In this document: piece after piece, positions 7,069 to 14,124 of the stretch
Layout of the letters: every line of letters starts with the position of its first letter
Numbering within the stretch: position 1 is the stretch's first letter
Origin: Candidatus Hodarchaeota archaeon
GTDB lineage: Archaea > Asgardarchaeota > Heimdallarchaeia > Hodarchaeales > Hodarchaeaceae
Reading direction: 5' to 3'
Assembly: GCA_016839785.1 (NCBI GenBank)
Contig: JAEOTQ010000063.1
Span: forward strand, 1 to 37,261
DNA: 37,261 nt
Program-made: the position numbers and the translations under genes
Notes under the pieces: model-generated
Seen by the model: the letters and a program-made list of their open reading frames with translations, nothing else
What the model was told of the DNA's origin: nothing
Databases searched by the model: none

Positions 7069-9435
7069 TTATTGTGCGTATTTGTTTTTCTCAACTCTTC
7101 CAGGGATAAGATTCTTCTCTATAAGAGTATTTAGGATCGATATTATATCGGGTTGAGAGATTTCTGTTTCTTTACTGATTTCTGAAAAAGAAATAGATTT
7201 TCTTGACAGATTTGCAGGTCTTTTTAAAAATCTATTTAAAATCTCGATAGCTCGACGATGTGTCCAAGCCTGTTCACCATTAACCGATAAATAAATGGCA
7301 GGATCTGATTTTATTCTATCTTCGATGATTCCGATTGCTTTTTGATTATTTACTACTTCTAGAATCTCTAAAAGGGTGAACATAGGGAATTCGGCTTTAT
7401 GCGCGATGATTTGCATATACTCATTTTTCACCCCTTCAAGGGTAATGAATTCTCCAAGATTATTGTGAATCCCCGAAACTTTTAGAATTTCACTAATAAT
7501 TATTTGTAGAACGTCAACTGGTAGATTAATTTTGAATCCCAGAACATTGTAATTAATTCTAGTCTGATTCTGGAATTCTTTTTGTATCTCTCTTAATATA
7601 TCAGTTGTAAAGAAATGACGAGCATTTTCATCTGTTTTCCCCTGGTAATTTTGATTTAAATATTCAATAATGACTGGTTTTACATTAGATTCCAGGGTGT
7701 GTGTATTTAGGAATTCTTTGAGAGAGAGATATTGTTTCTCCTCAATTTCTTGGTGAATTAATGGATAAAGGCTTTCTAATGATATTAATTGGCCTTCAGA
7801 AGACTGATATGTGCTGATATCTAGCACTTTTTGCAGACTTTCCAGAAATGTAGGAAATTTCATATTTATGGGGGAAATTAAGTGGTTTACTCGGTCTTCG
7901 TCAATTCTGATGGAGTTTTCCTCAATTTCCTTAAACTCCTCACTAGTAATGAAAACTTGAATATCATCCAACCACCTTCCTGTTGCGTGTTGTTCAACGA
8001 TATTTCTCAAAATCGAAAACTCAACGTTTGGATTACCTAAAGTAGTTAAGAAATGATTTAAATCAATGATATGGAATTCTGAAAGAAATTCCTGGGCTTT
8101 TTGACCGATATATTGGAGAGTCAAATATCTATTCTCATTATTCAACCAACCCTCATCATTGGGAACTAGTGAACTTGTAAATTCACGTGAAACAACTTCT
8201 AAAGGTTGTTTTATATTTGTGCTAATTTTTTGCAATGGTAATAAACCGCTAGTACTAAATTCTTCTGATATTTCAATAAATGATTGAGTTCTGATATATA
8301 AATCTTCGTAGACACATTTTATATTCTCTATAGCGCTTAATAATTCCTTTACAACGGCACGCTCCATTTTGTTAAAAGGTTGAACCGTCATAATATCGTT
8401 AAGCACGAGAGAATTCTTTTCATCGAATTTCTTATTTAAAATATCCTTTAGTCCCTTTTCGGTATAGAATCTGTCTTCAGGCTGTGGGAAAAGCCTTAAA
8501 TCTAAGAAATTGTTAAGAATTATTCGTGTGGCAATAATAGATGCTCCCCATTCTTCTGTAAGATCGGATAAAGAAAATTCATTTTTGTCTTGAAGTTGTA
8601 TTGTAAGTGAGTGGATTCTATCTGACATCTGAGTTGTCAGTGTTTTAATAATCAAACTAAAATCCTGCTTCGTAACCGTAGTAGCGTGTTGTAGCAATGC
8701 AACATAATCTAATTTTGCTTTGGTCAATATTACTGAAGTAACATCATTTTCATTTTTCTTTAGAAAAGCCGCAGCAGTTTCACGTACATAATCATTTTCG
8801 TCAGTTAAATTTTCAATAAAGGGAACTACTAATTCTCTTCCACCTAAATGCTCTAATGCAGAACTTGCTTGATTTCTGGTCCAATCATCAAAATCTGGAT
8901 TCCTCATGATCTGGGTAAGAGTTCCTACCGCTTCAGCTGTTTGTATCTTTCCCAAGGTGTAAATAACCGTACGTCTTAGCCCTCCTTTTTCCTTCATAAG
9001 TAACTCTAATAATCTCTGCTCAACACCTTTGATATTTCGAGCAATGATGATATCCAAAGCGATTTTTCGGACTGCTTCACTCGGGTCCTGTAGGGCTGAT
9101 ATTGCTCGAGTAGTAACCGAGTTGTGGTTCGCGGAATTTAACCACTCTAAACTTACAGAGCGTATACTCGGACTTGAATCCTCCAATCCACGTTTGATCA
9201 GTCCTTCAAGTTGCTGGGGTTGAAGTTTGTGGATCAATGTTGAGTAAATTGTTTCGCGGATCCCGTCGTGTGGATCATTGATCATTGTTAGAAATGATTT
9301 AATGATCATTCGTGAACGGAAATTCTCAGGATTATCATTTAGGAATTTATTAAGATTATTAACCGCAGTCCATTTAACTTCAGGATCTTTATTCTTAATA
9401 TCCTTTAAATCCCATATTACTGATTCTTCCGTCAA
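7069..9435 (-). CDS. HEAT-repeat protein with a tandem winged-helix-like array (UFL1-like architecture)
   Basis: Large, apparently cytoplasmic protein (788 residues from TTG 9435; 791 from TTG 9444, used for numbering here). Residues 20-235 form about six HEAT repeats with the D-x-x-VR pattern, for example DPHDGIRETIYSTL, DPSEAVRKIALDII and DENDYVRETAAAFL. From about 325 to the end I see eight copies of a unit of about 57 residues, each opening with an aromatic/aliphatic-Thr motif: RFYTEKGL 325, YIRTQSFI 383, RYLTLQYI 439, VFITSEEF 497, QLISLESL 552, HFFTTDIL 610, EFITLEGV 665, AWTHRRAI 726. The last one (750-788) reads as a normal winged helix. The layout recalls eukaryotic UFL1, an inference only. 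TTG 9435 fits the upstream AGGAG better than TTG 9444, which abuts it. Confidence 0.75.
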   Translation of the reverse strand: MTEESVIWDLKDIKNKDPEVKWTAVNNLNKFLNDNPENFRSRMIIKSFLTMINDPHDGIRETIYSTLIHKLQPQQLEGLIKRGLEDSSPSIRSVSLEWLNSANHNSVTTRAISALQDPSEAVRKIALDIIIARNIKGVEQRLLELLMKEKGGLRRTVIYTLGKIQTAEAVGTLTQIMRNPDFDDWTRNQASSALEHLGGRELVVPFIENLTDENDYVRETAAAFLKKNENDVTSVILTKAKLDYVALLQHATTVTKQDFSLIIKTLTTQMSDRIHSLTIQLQDKNEFSLSDLTEEWGASIIATRIILNNFLDLRLFPQPEDRFYTEKGLKDILNKKFDEKNSLVLNDIMTVQPFNKMERAVVKELLSAIENIKCVYEDLYIRTQSFIEISEEFSTSGLLPLQKISTNIKQPLEVVSREFTSSLVPNDEGWLNNENRYLTLQYIGQKAQEFLSEFHIIDLNHFLTTLGNPNVEFSILRNIVEQHATGRWLDDIQVFITSEEFKEIEENSIRIDEDRVNHLISPINMKFPTFLESLQKVLDISTYQSSEGQLISLESLYPLIHQEIEEKQYLSLKEFLNTHTLESNVKPVIIEYLNQNYQGKTDENARHFFTTDILREIQKEFQNQTRINYNVLGFKINLPVDVLQIIISEILKVSGIHNNLGEFITLEGVKNEYMQIIAHKAEFPMFTLLEILEVVNNQKAIGIIEDRIKSDPAIYLSVNGEQAWTHRRAIEILNRFLKRPANLSRKSISFSEISKETEISQPDIISILNTLIEKNLIPGRVEKNKYAQ

Positions 9436-9542
9436 TCTCCACAATCTCCTTTCAATGCCAAATTACTTCCATCATCCAATTTATGACCCTTTGCATCAGT
9501 ATTAAACTCTTTCTTTTACATTTATTCTCGGATTTCTATCAT

Positions 9543-10607
9543 CTATGAGTGAGTAGGATTTCGAATAAATGCAGAAATCAATTGAACTGTATGGTAAATG
9601 TCATGCAATGATAATAAGGATGTTGGTGAGTGGATATATCTACATGGTACAGAAACAACTGAGGACGGGATACCTGCTCGAGATTTATGAATAATTCCAG
9701 CATTAGTCCTTCCAAAAATCGGCTTTTTCATATGGTAAGGGATTTTTTCATGTTCTGCATTCTGAATAAGCCGATTATTTACCTTAGGATGAGCAATCAT
9801 GGATCGATCTGCAATTGAGATCGCTGGGCCTTGACCAATATAAGCTGGACATTCTGCATCACGAATACCTGGTACATCAGCCGCAGTGGTGTTTTCAAGC
9901 GCTACAGCCATTGTGGGATCCAATGCAAAAGCAGCTGCTCCTGCTCCTCTACCTCCCACTTCCTCTCCCATGGTAAAGCTATAGAGAAGTGTATCCTCGT
10001 GGCTTATTTTAGAAAATTCTTTTATGATCTGAATCAGTACATTCACTCCTGTTCTGTCGTCAAATGCCTTACCTCTGATCATATCATTAGGAAATTCGAC
10101 AAATGGATCATAAAGAGTGCCTACAGAACCAATGTGAATTCCAGCTTGGGTGATCTGTTCCGAAGTCATACCTGTATCGATGTACATATCTGAAACTTTA
10201 ACTGCGGTCTGTCGTTCCTTTTGTGTAGTTAAATGAGGAGGTTTAGATCCTGTTATCCCATCATATACTTTACTATTTTTTCCAAGAATTTTCACAGATT
10301 GTCCAAGTAATATACGATTATCCCATCCACCAATAGGTACAAAGCGTAAGAATCCTTTAGGTTCAATGTAACTGATCATAAAACCGATTTCATCAATATG
10401 GGCATCTAAAAGAATTTTCTCTGAAGAGTTTTCTCCCGCTTTTACAGCCAATAATGAGCCAAGAGGATCAATCCACATTTTATCAACCAAATTTTCTATT
10501 TGGGTTTTTATATATTCAACAACAGGTGCTTCAAATCCTGAAACGCCAATAAGTTCAGATAATTCACGTTGGGTTTGTTTTAAGGAATTTAAGTCAAATT
10601 TAACCAT
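9543..10607 (-). CDS. M42 family aminopeptidase (TET-like), first copy
   Basis: Metallo-aminopeptidase of 354 residues, a usual length for M42 enzymes, which form large dodecameric shells that trim peptides in the cytoplasm. Metal ligands and catalytic residues are visible in order: His and Asp in DAHIDEIGF, Asp in FDDRTGVNVL, the Glu-Glu pair in TMGEEVGGRGAG, an acidic ligand in ALENTTAADV (Glu where most members have Asp), and the C-terminal His in PCRYIHSP. ATG start with AGGTG upstream on the minus strand. It lies downstream of a winged-helix-like gene. A second M42 paralogue is encoded at 15896-16945. Confidence 0.93.
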   Translation of the reverse strand: MVKFDLNSLKQTQRELSELIGVSGFEAPVVEYIKTQIENLVDKMWIDPLGSLLAVKAGENSSEKILLDAHIDEIGFMISYIEPKGFLRFVPIGGWDNRILLGQSVKILGKNSKVYDGITGSKPPHLTTQKERQTAVKVSDMYIDTGMTSEQITQAGIHIGSVGTLYDPFVEFPNDMIRGKAFDDRTGVNVLIQIIKEFSKISHEDTLLYSFTMGEEVGGRGAGAAAFALDPTMAVALENTTAADVPGIRDAECPAYIGQGPAISIADRSMIAHPKVNNRLIQNAEHEKIPYHMKKPIFGRTNAGIIHKSRAGIPSSVVSVPCRYIHSPTSLLSLHDIYHTVQLISAFIRNPTHS

Positions 10608-10638
10608 AGTAACACCTAAATGGATCTTCTGATTAGGT

Positions 10639-10658
10639 CTCCCTTCTATTAAAGGGAG
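10639..10658 (-). other. Short inverted repeat before the M42 gene
   Basis: CTCCCTT and AAGGGAG form a 7-bp stem around a 6-base loop in the spacer between the winged-helix-like gene and the M42 gene, ending about 30 bases before the M42 start. No T-run follows it in the direction of transcription, so it is not a clear terminator; it could be a leader hairpin or chance. Confidence 0.25.
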
Positions 10659-10710
10659 TAAGACAATACAGAAACAACTAAACCTTTTTTTTGTAAGTAT
10701 TACTAGGAGG

Positions 10711-10716
10711 AAAAAA
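10711..10716 (-). terminator. Oligo-T run after the winged-helix-like gene
   Basis: Six A residues on the plus strand give TTTTTT in the minus-strand transcript about 15 bases after the stop of the 158-residue protein gene. Archaeal RNA polymerase commonly stops at such T-runs without a hairpin. Only base composition supports this. Confidence 0.3.
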
Positions 10717-10730
10717 GTGAGAATGTCAAG

Positions 10731-11207
10731 TTACCAATCTTTAAGTACATAAGAAGCATCCCATCCTTTGGCTTTCTGCTTTACCTTTCCCTTTAGGGTT
10801 ATCAGTTTAAGAATGTTTAAGTAATTCGTAATTTCTTCCACAGAAAGGTCAGATAATTTCTTATCAAGTTCCTGTATGCTTTTTGCCCCGTCAGAGAGTT
10901 CTTCAAGAATTAATGTTACATCAGAAATTAATGCAAAACGATAGGGTTTTTCTGTTTCTGGTTTTCCTTTGGGTTCAAGGAACCATTTCTCATCATCAGA
11001 AATAACTTTACCGTAGGAGTGAAGAAAGGTTAAAAATCCTAATGAGTAATAAGTATCACTAATACACAGGTCAGTCCCTGGAGAGATCTCATATGGGGTT
11101 TGTTCTTCATCTCGACCTAGATATTCTAATTTATCGAGTACTTGAGGAAAAGTTTTGAATGGAAATTCACTAAACGGTGCTTGTGAAAAAAAAGACAAAT
11201 CTGACAT
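10731..11207 (-). CDS. Unknown protein, winged-helix-like C-terminus
   Basis: A 158-residue soluble protein I cannot assign to a named family. The C-terminal part (about 93-158) reads as a helix-turn-helix followed by a strand: VTLILEELSDGAKSIQEL, then SVEEITNYLNILKLITLKGK. The middle (about 40-85) may be a second, degenerate winged fold, ending with the strand-like EKWFLEPKGK. There are no membrane segments, metal-binding clusters or enzyme motifs. It begins with ATG and stands between the M42 gene and the surface-protein gene on the same strand, with gaps of more than 100 bases on both sides, so it may be its own transcription unit. Confidence 0.7.
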   Translation of the reverse strand: MSDLSFFSQAPFSEFPFKTFPQVLDKLEYLGRDEEQTPYEISPGTDLCISDTYYSLGFLTFLHSYGKVISDDEKWFLEPKGKPETEKPYRFALISDVTLILEELSDGAKSIQELDKKLSDLSVEEITNYLNILKLITLKGKVKQKAKGWDASYVLKDW

Positions 11208-11337
11208 CTGAACACACTCATAGTTCTACAGAAGTATGATATAAAATCCTTTAGCTAATTTTAATTCCGATTTTAGAACAATTGACGACATTTCTTGAGG
11301 TTTTTGTATACGATTTCCAAAAATTTTTTCATCAAGA

Positions 11338-12120
11338 TTAAGAATATTTGTCATTTTTTCTTCTTTTTCTTACTAGATATATACAAAACAATATTAGAGA
11401 CAGTGGAAAAGGAGAAATCTCGAATCCAGGGATAAGACCAGGTGTTTCATTGGTCAATTCCATTTCTCTTAAGAGATGTGTGTCATTTGTATCTCTCTGG
11501 TAAATTGAACTAAGCCACCCCGTCCTCCAATTTAGTTTCGTAACATAAGCAAAAGTCCTATCCTTCCATGTCTCTATGGTACGAGTAACCATTAAATTCC
11601 CTTCAATTGAGACATTTTGGCCAGTATTAGAAATTTTCTCTGCGTATTCCTCCCAATATGTTCTGTTATCAACTGTTGGCATAACGAATAAACCAGCACC
11701 CTCAGAAGGTTCAAGATTTATTCCGTTAATAGTCATCTGGATAGTGGGATTTTCATTGATAGCTAATATTTCACAGAGAAGTGTCGATCCTTTTCTTATG
11801 ACCACTTCTATCTCCGAACCATTCTCGGATATGAATAGGCCTGTCTGGGTATACGGATTACCGTCTTCATCACCATCGTCGATATCAAACAATTTCGTAA
11901 ATGTGTATTGCTTTATCTCCCCAACAGTTACTTTCCATTCAAGATCTGAATCGAAAATTGGTCCTATCGGATCAACTTGGGTTGTAACAACAGTTGTCAT
12001 CGGTTCTTGGGTTGTAACAACAGTTGTCATCGTTTCTTGACCATTTGATATTATTAAAATACTGGAAACTGTCAATAATAACATTACACAACAAGTAAGG
12101 TTTAAAGATCTCTTTTTCAC
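11338..12120 (-). CDS. Secreted surface protein with C-terminal membrane anchor
   Basis: A 260-residue exported protein of unknown role. Residues 1-27 are a signal peptide (basic KKR, then a hydrophobic core and a Ser/Asn-Gly stretch). A Thr-rich linker follows, with two copies of the ten-residue unit EPMTTVVTTQ or near variants (about residues 29-48). The body (50-225) looks beta-rich and has Asn-x-Ser/Thr sites. The C-terminus reads LIPGFEISPFPLSLILFCIY then RKRRK, which is the layout of archaeal PGF-CTERM-like or Asgard CTERM sorting signals: IPGF, hydrophobic helix, basic end. GTG start with an AGGAGAG upstream. Likely displayed on the cell surface. Confidence 0.75.
   Translation of the reverse strand: MKKRSLNLTCCVMLLLTVSSILIISNGQETMTTVVTTQEPMTTVVTTQVDPIGPIFDSDLEWKVTVGEIKQYTFTKLFDIDDGDEDGNPYTQTGLFISENGSEIEVVIRKGSTLLCEILAINENPTIQMTINGINLEPSEGAGLFVMPTVDNRTYWEEYAEKISNTGQNVSIEGNLMVTRTIETWKDRTFAYVTKLNWRTGWLSSIYQRDTNDTHLLREMELTNETPGLIPGFEISPFPLSLILFCIYLVRKRRKNDKYS
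11976..12032 (-). repeat. Two-copy 30-base direct repeat coding a Thr-rich linker
   Basis: Two exact copies of a 27-base sequence start at 11976 and 12006, a period of 30 bases. They encode the repeated Thr-Val-Thr stretch after the signal peptide of the surface protein. The exact identity at DNA level points to recent duplication or slippage, so copy number may vary between relatives. Confidence 0.8.
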
Positions 12121-12252
12121 CTTTATCTCTCCTTTTCAGAATGAATTTCTCTTTAAGGTGTTTATGGGATTTTGTAGGAGTTGATGAATAAAAAGTTATC
12201 CAAGCTCCCGTTTAGATGATATTCTAGAAAAAAACAATTAGGTTTACTTCGA

Positions 12253-13023
12253 TTAATGAGGAATAATTTCTTTAATCTGCTTCACAGTTTCCGACACATT
12301 TACCACAAGGTCTTCAAGTCCATATGAAGGATGACCATCAACTGCAAGCAATAGTCCCTCACTGATTTTATATGCAACCAGATGAGTTGACTCTGAGGCT
12401 ACAACTAGATACCGCAGATTGGTCATATATGTGCCAACATTCAAAATTCGGATTGCAGCAGCCATGCGAGGTTGGTCCATCTTGTATTCAAGGAGGATAT
12501 CTCCAGTGAAGGATAAGATCATCGCACCCCGTGCACCTGTCTCTTCCTTGGATACTAATTTCTTTAAATAGAATAAGGCGGCATTTTTTGACGATTTAAG
12601 CATCTGGCGGGTCTCTCCGCCAAATATTTCATCGACTGAGTCCTCGAATTCAACAAACATATCTGTATCTACAATGTCTATGGTGTCTAGCTTAGCTCCA
12701 TAATCCGAAAAGAATAGACTTGCGATAGTTGATAATTTAAATTGGATATCAAGGGGAGAAACCAGAGGAGAGACTAAAACAGCAAAAATCAGACCGTTTT
12801 TTTCTATGAATGAAAACCGAATATCCGTCATATCTACCACTCTGAGATCACTGAGGGAGGAGGTTTTAGCAAAAGAGAACATGGCGGTTAGAAATGCAAC
12901 GACAAGGTGAGCATCAGGGGCTGTCGAACTCCGTTCATAGGAACGTGTGAACAAAGTGGTTCCTTGATCTTTCTCAAAGATGAAAAATGCTTTTACAGCT
13001 TTAAATTCAGTTAAGGGAGACAT
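12253..13023 (-). CDS. Longin-like plus roadblock-like protein, putative partner of the adjacent GTPase
   Basis: A 256-residue cytoplasmic protein with two alpha/beta domains. Residues 10-110 look like a longin domain: strand AFFIFEKDQGTTLFTRSY, helix HLVVAFLTAMFSFAKT, strands RFSFIEKNGLIFAVLVS, then a long helix. Residues 145-256 look like a roadblock/LC7 domain: ARGAMILSFTGDILLEYKM, helix, strands TNLRYLVVASESTHLVAYKI and GLLLAVDG, final helix. Longin and roadblock proteins are known regulators and scaffolds of small GTPases (MglB, Ragulator, Mon1-Ccz1). The gene starts only 9 bases after the stop of the Rab-like GTPase gene, so the two are almost surely cotranscribed and likely interact. 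The fold calls are by pattern, not by search. Confidence 0.7.
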   Translation of the reverse strand: MSPLTEFKAVKAFFIFEKDQGTTLFTRSYERSSTAPDAHLVVAFLTAMFSFAKTSSLSDLRVVDMTDIRFSFIEKNGLIFAVLVSPLVSPLDIQFKLSTIASLFFSDYGAKLDTIDIVDTDMFVEFEDSVDEIFGGETRQMLKSSKNAALFYLKKLVSKEETGARGAMILSFTGDILLEYKMDQPRMAAAIRILNVGTYMTNLRYLVVASESTHLVAYKISEGLLLAVDGHPSYGLEDLVVNVSETVKQIKEIIPH

Positions 13024-13032
13024 TTTTTCACA

Positions 13033-13590
13033 TCACAGGAACTTCTTTGGTTTGACATGGAGGATTTCAGTGGTTAATTTCTGGAAAGCTCTGTTGACAT
13101 TCCGTCCAGTTTTAGCAGAAGTCTCAATGAATTCGATAACATGCATGCTATCGATTATCTGCTTTAACTGTGACTTGGAAATAGCTCTTTCTTTAGTTAA
13201 ATCGGCCTTATTTCCAATAAGGATCCCCAAATGATTAGGTGAGGCTTTAAGGGCTTGAAGTTGCCAGCGGTTCTGAATCTGTATTAGAGTTTCTTTCCTT
13301 GTTAGATCGAAAACATACAATGCGCCCAAGGCACCTTTAAGATAGAGATGAGAGTAAGATACATGCCTCGCTTGTCCAGCTATGTCCCAAACTTGTAAGG
13401 AAACGGTTCGTTTGACATCATCTTCGTCAATAAAGGTTATTGTTTTTGTTAGAAAATCGACTCCCAAACTGACTGAATACTCATCCTTAAATTTATTTTC
13501 GATAAATCTTAGAATTAGTGAAGTCTTTCCGACCGCTCCGTCCCCCAGTAGCAGTATCTTCAATACATGCTTGATTTCTTTTTTCGTCAT
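13033..13590 (-). CDS. Rab/Ras-like small GTPase
   Basis: A 185-residue Ras-superfamily GTPase, closest in motifs to Rab. It has G1 GDGAVGKTS (about 16-24), switch I EYSVSLGVDF (Ser where Rab has Thr in TIG), G3 WDIAGQARHVSYSHLYLKGA, G4 GNKADL and G5 ETSAKTG. The Gln of the DxxGQ motif is kept, so intrinsic hydrolysis should be possible. There is no C-terminal cysteine for prenylation; the tail ends KPKKFL. The frame extends to an ATG at 13611, but ATG 13590 has GGAAGG six bases upstream and gives the usual short N-terminus. First gene of a pair with the longin-roadblock protein. Such GTPases are abundant in Asgard archaea. Confidence 0.92.
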   Translation of the reverse strand: MTKKEIKHVLKILLLGDGAVGKTSLILRFIENKFKDEYSVSLGVDFLTKTITFIDEDDVKRTVSLQVWDIAGQARHVSYSHLYLKGALGALYVFDLTRKETLIQIQNRWQLQALKASPNHLGILIGNKADLTKERAISKSQLKQIIDSMHVIEFIETSAKTGRNVNRAFQKLTTEILHVKPKKFL

Positions 13591-13752
13591 TCTTTTCCTT
13601 CCGAAAATCACTACTTCTTTCTAATTATATTTGATAAGTATACTTGTTTGGAGCTAAAGTGGGATATATGTATTTTTTACCCCTCTTTTGATGTCACTAA
13701 GTTTGTGAAATCGTATGATGATTGTTTTCACTTCTCTCTGATAAATTATTTC

Positions 13753-13760
13753 AAATATAA
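13753..13760 (+). promoter_or_regulatory. Candidate archaeal TATA box
   Basis: AAATATAA lies about 30 bases before the TTG start of the small winged-helix gene, in the divergent spacer with the GTPase gene. The spacing predicts a transcript with a very short leader. Evidence is position and composition only. Confidence 0.33.
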
Positions 13761-13787
13761 GGTAACTGTAATAAATACCATTTCGAG

Positions 13788-14108
13788 TTGTTAACAGAAA
13801 GACATCGATTCATAAGAAGTTATGAAATCTGCATCTCTTTAATAAAAGAACATGGAGAAGTTATTGGAATGGACAACCTGGATACCTCTGGAACAGAAAA
13901 ATGGATAGAGGTTGTTTTACGGGAGCTCCATGAGGCTAGCACAGTTGAAATAGTAAATCGGGTAAGTATTTTTAATCAGGACTGTGCTGATAGAATACCA
14001 ATGGTTTTAACTCAAATGCGGATGGAAGGAAAGATATCGTATAGAGTTGTTCAAGCGAAAGAGGGAAAGCGGAAAAATATCGTGTGGCGTCTTGAACCAT
14101 CTAAATAG
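13788..14108 (+). CDS. Small winged-helix protein, possible regulator
   Basis: A 106-residue protein from a TTG start. Residues 40-104 read as a winged helix: KWIEVVLRELHEASTVEIVN, the recognition-helix-like RIPMVLTQMRMEGKI, and a two-strand wing SYRVVQAKEGKRKNIVWRLE with basic residues at its tip. This is the common layout of archaeal DNA-binding proteins. It is divergent from the GTPase gene across a 197-base spacer and convergent with the kinase fusion gene, with 16 bases between stops. It could regulate the divergent GTPase operon, but no operator is evident apart from a short palindrome AAGTATACTT near 13635. Confidence 0.65.
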   Translation: MLTERHRFIRSYEICISLIKEHGEVIGMDNLDTSGTEKWIEVVLRELHEASTVEIVNRVSIFNQDCADRIPMVLTQMRMEGKISYRVVQAKEGKRKNIVWRLEPSK

Positions 14109-14124
14109 GATTATTCATAAGAAT

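Noticed and set aside
9831..10193. Plus-strand open frame of 120 codons
   Set aside because: Antisense to the conserved M42 peptidase core; its product is rich in Cys, Ser and His as expected of a shadow frame.
11576..12040. Plus-strand open frame of 154 codons
   Set aside because: It lies wholly antisense to the surface-protein gene, has no promoter or ribosome-binding site, and its product looks like no protein; the minus-strand frame has a signal peptide and anchor.
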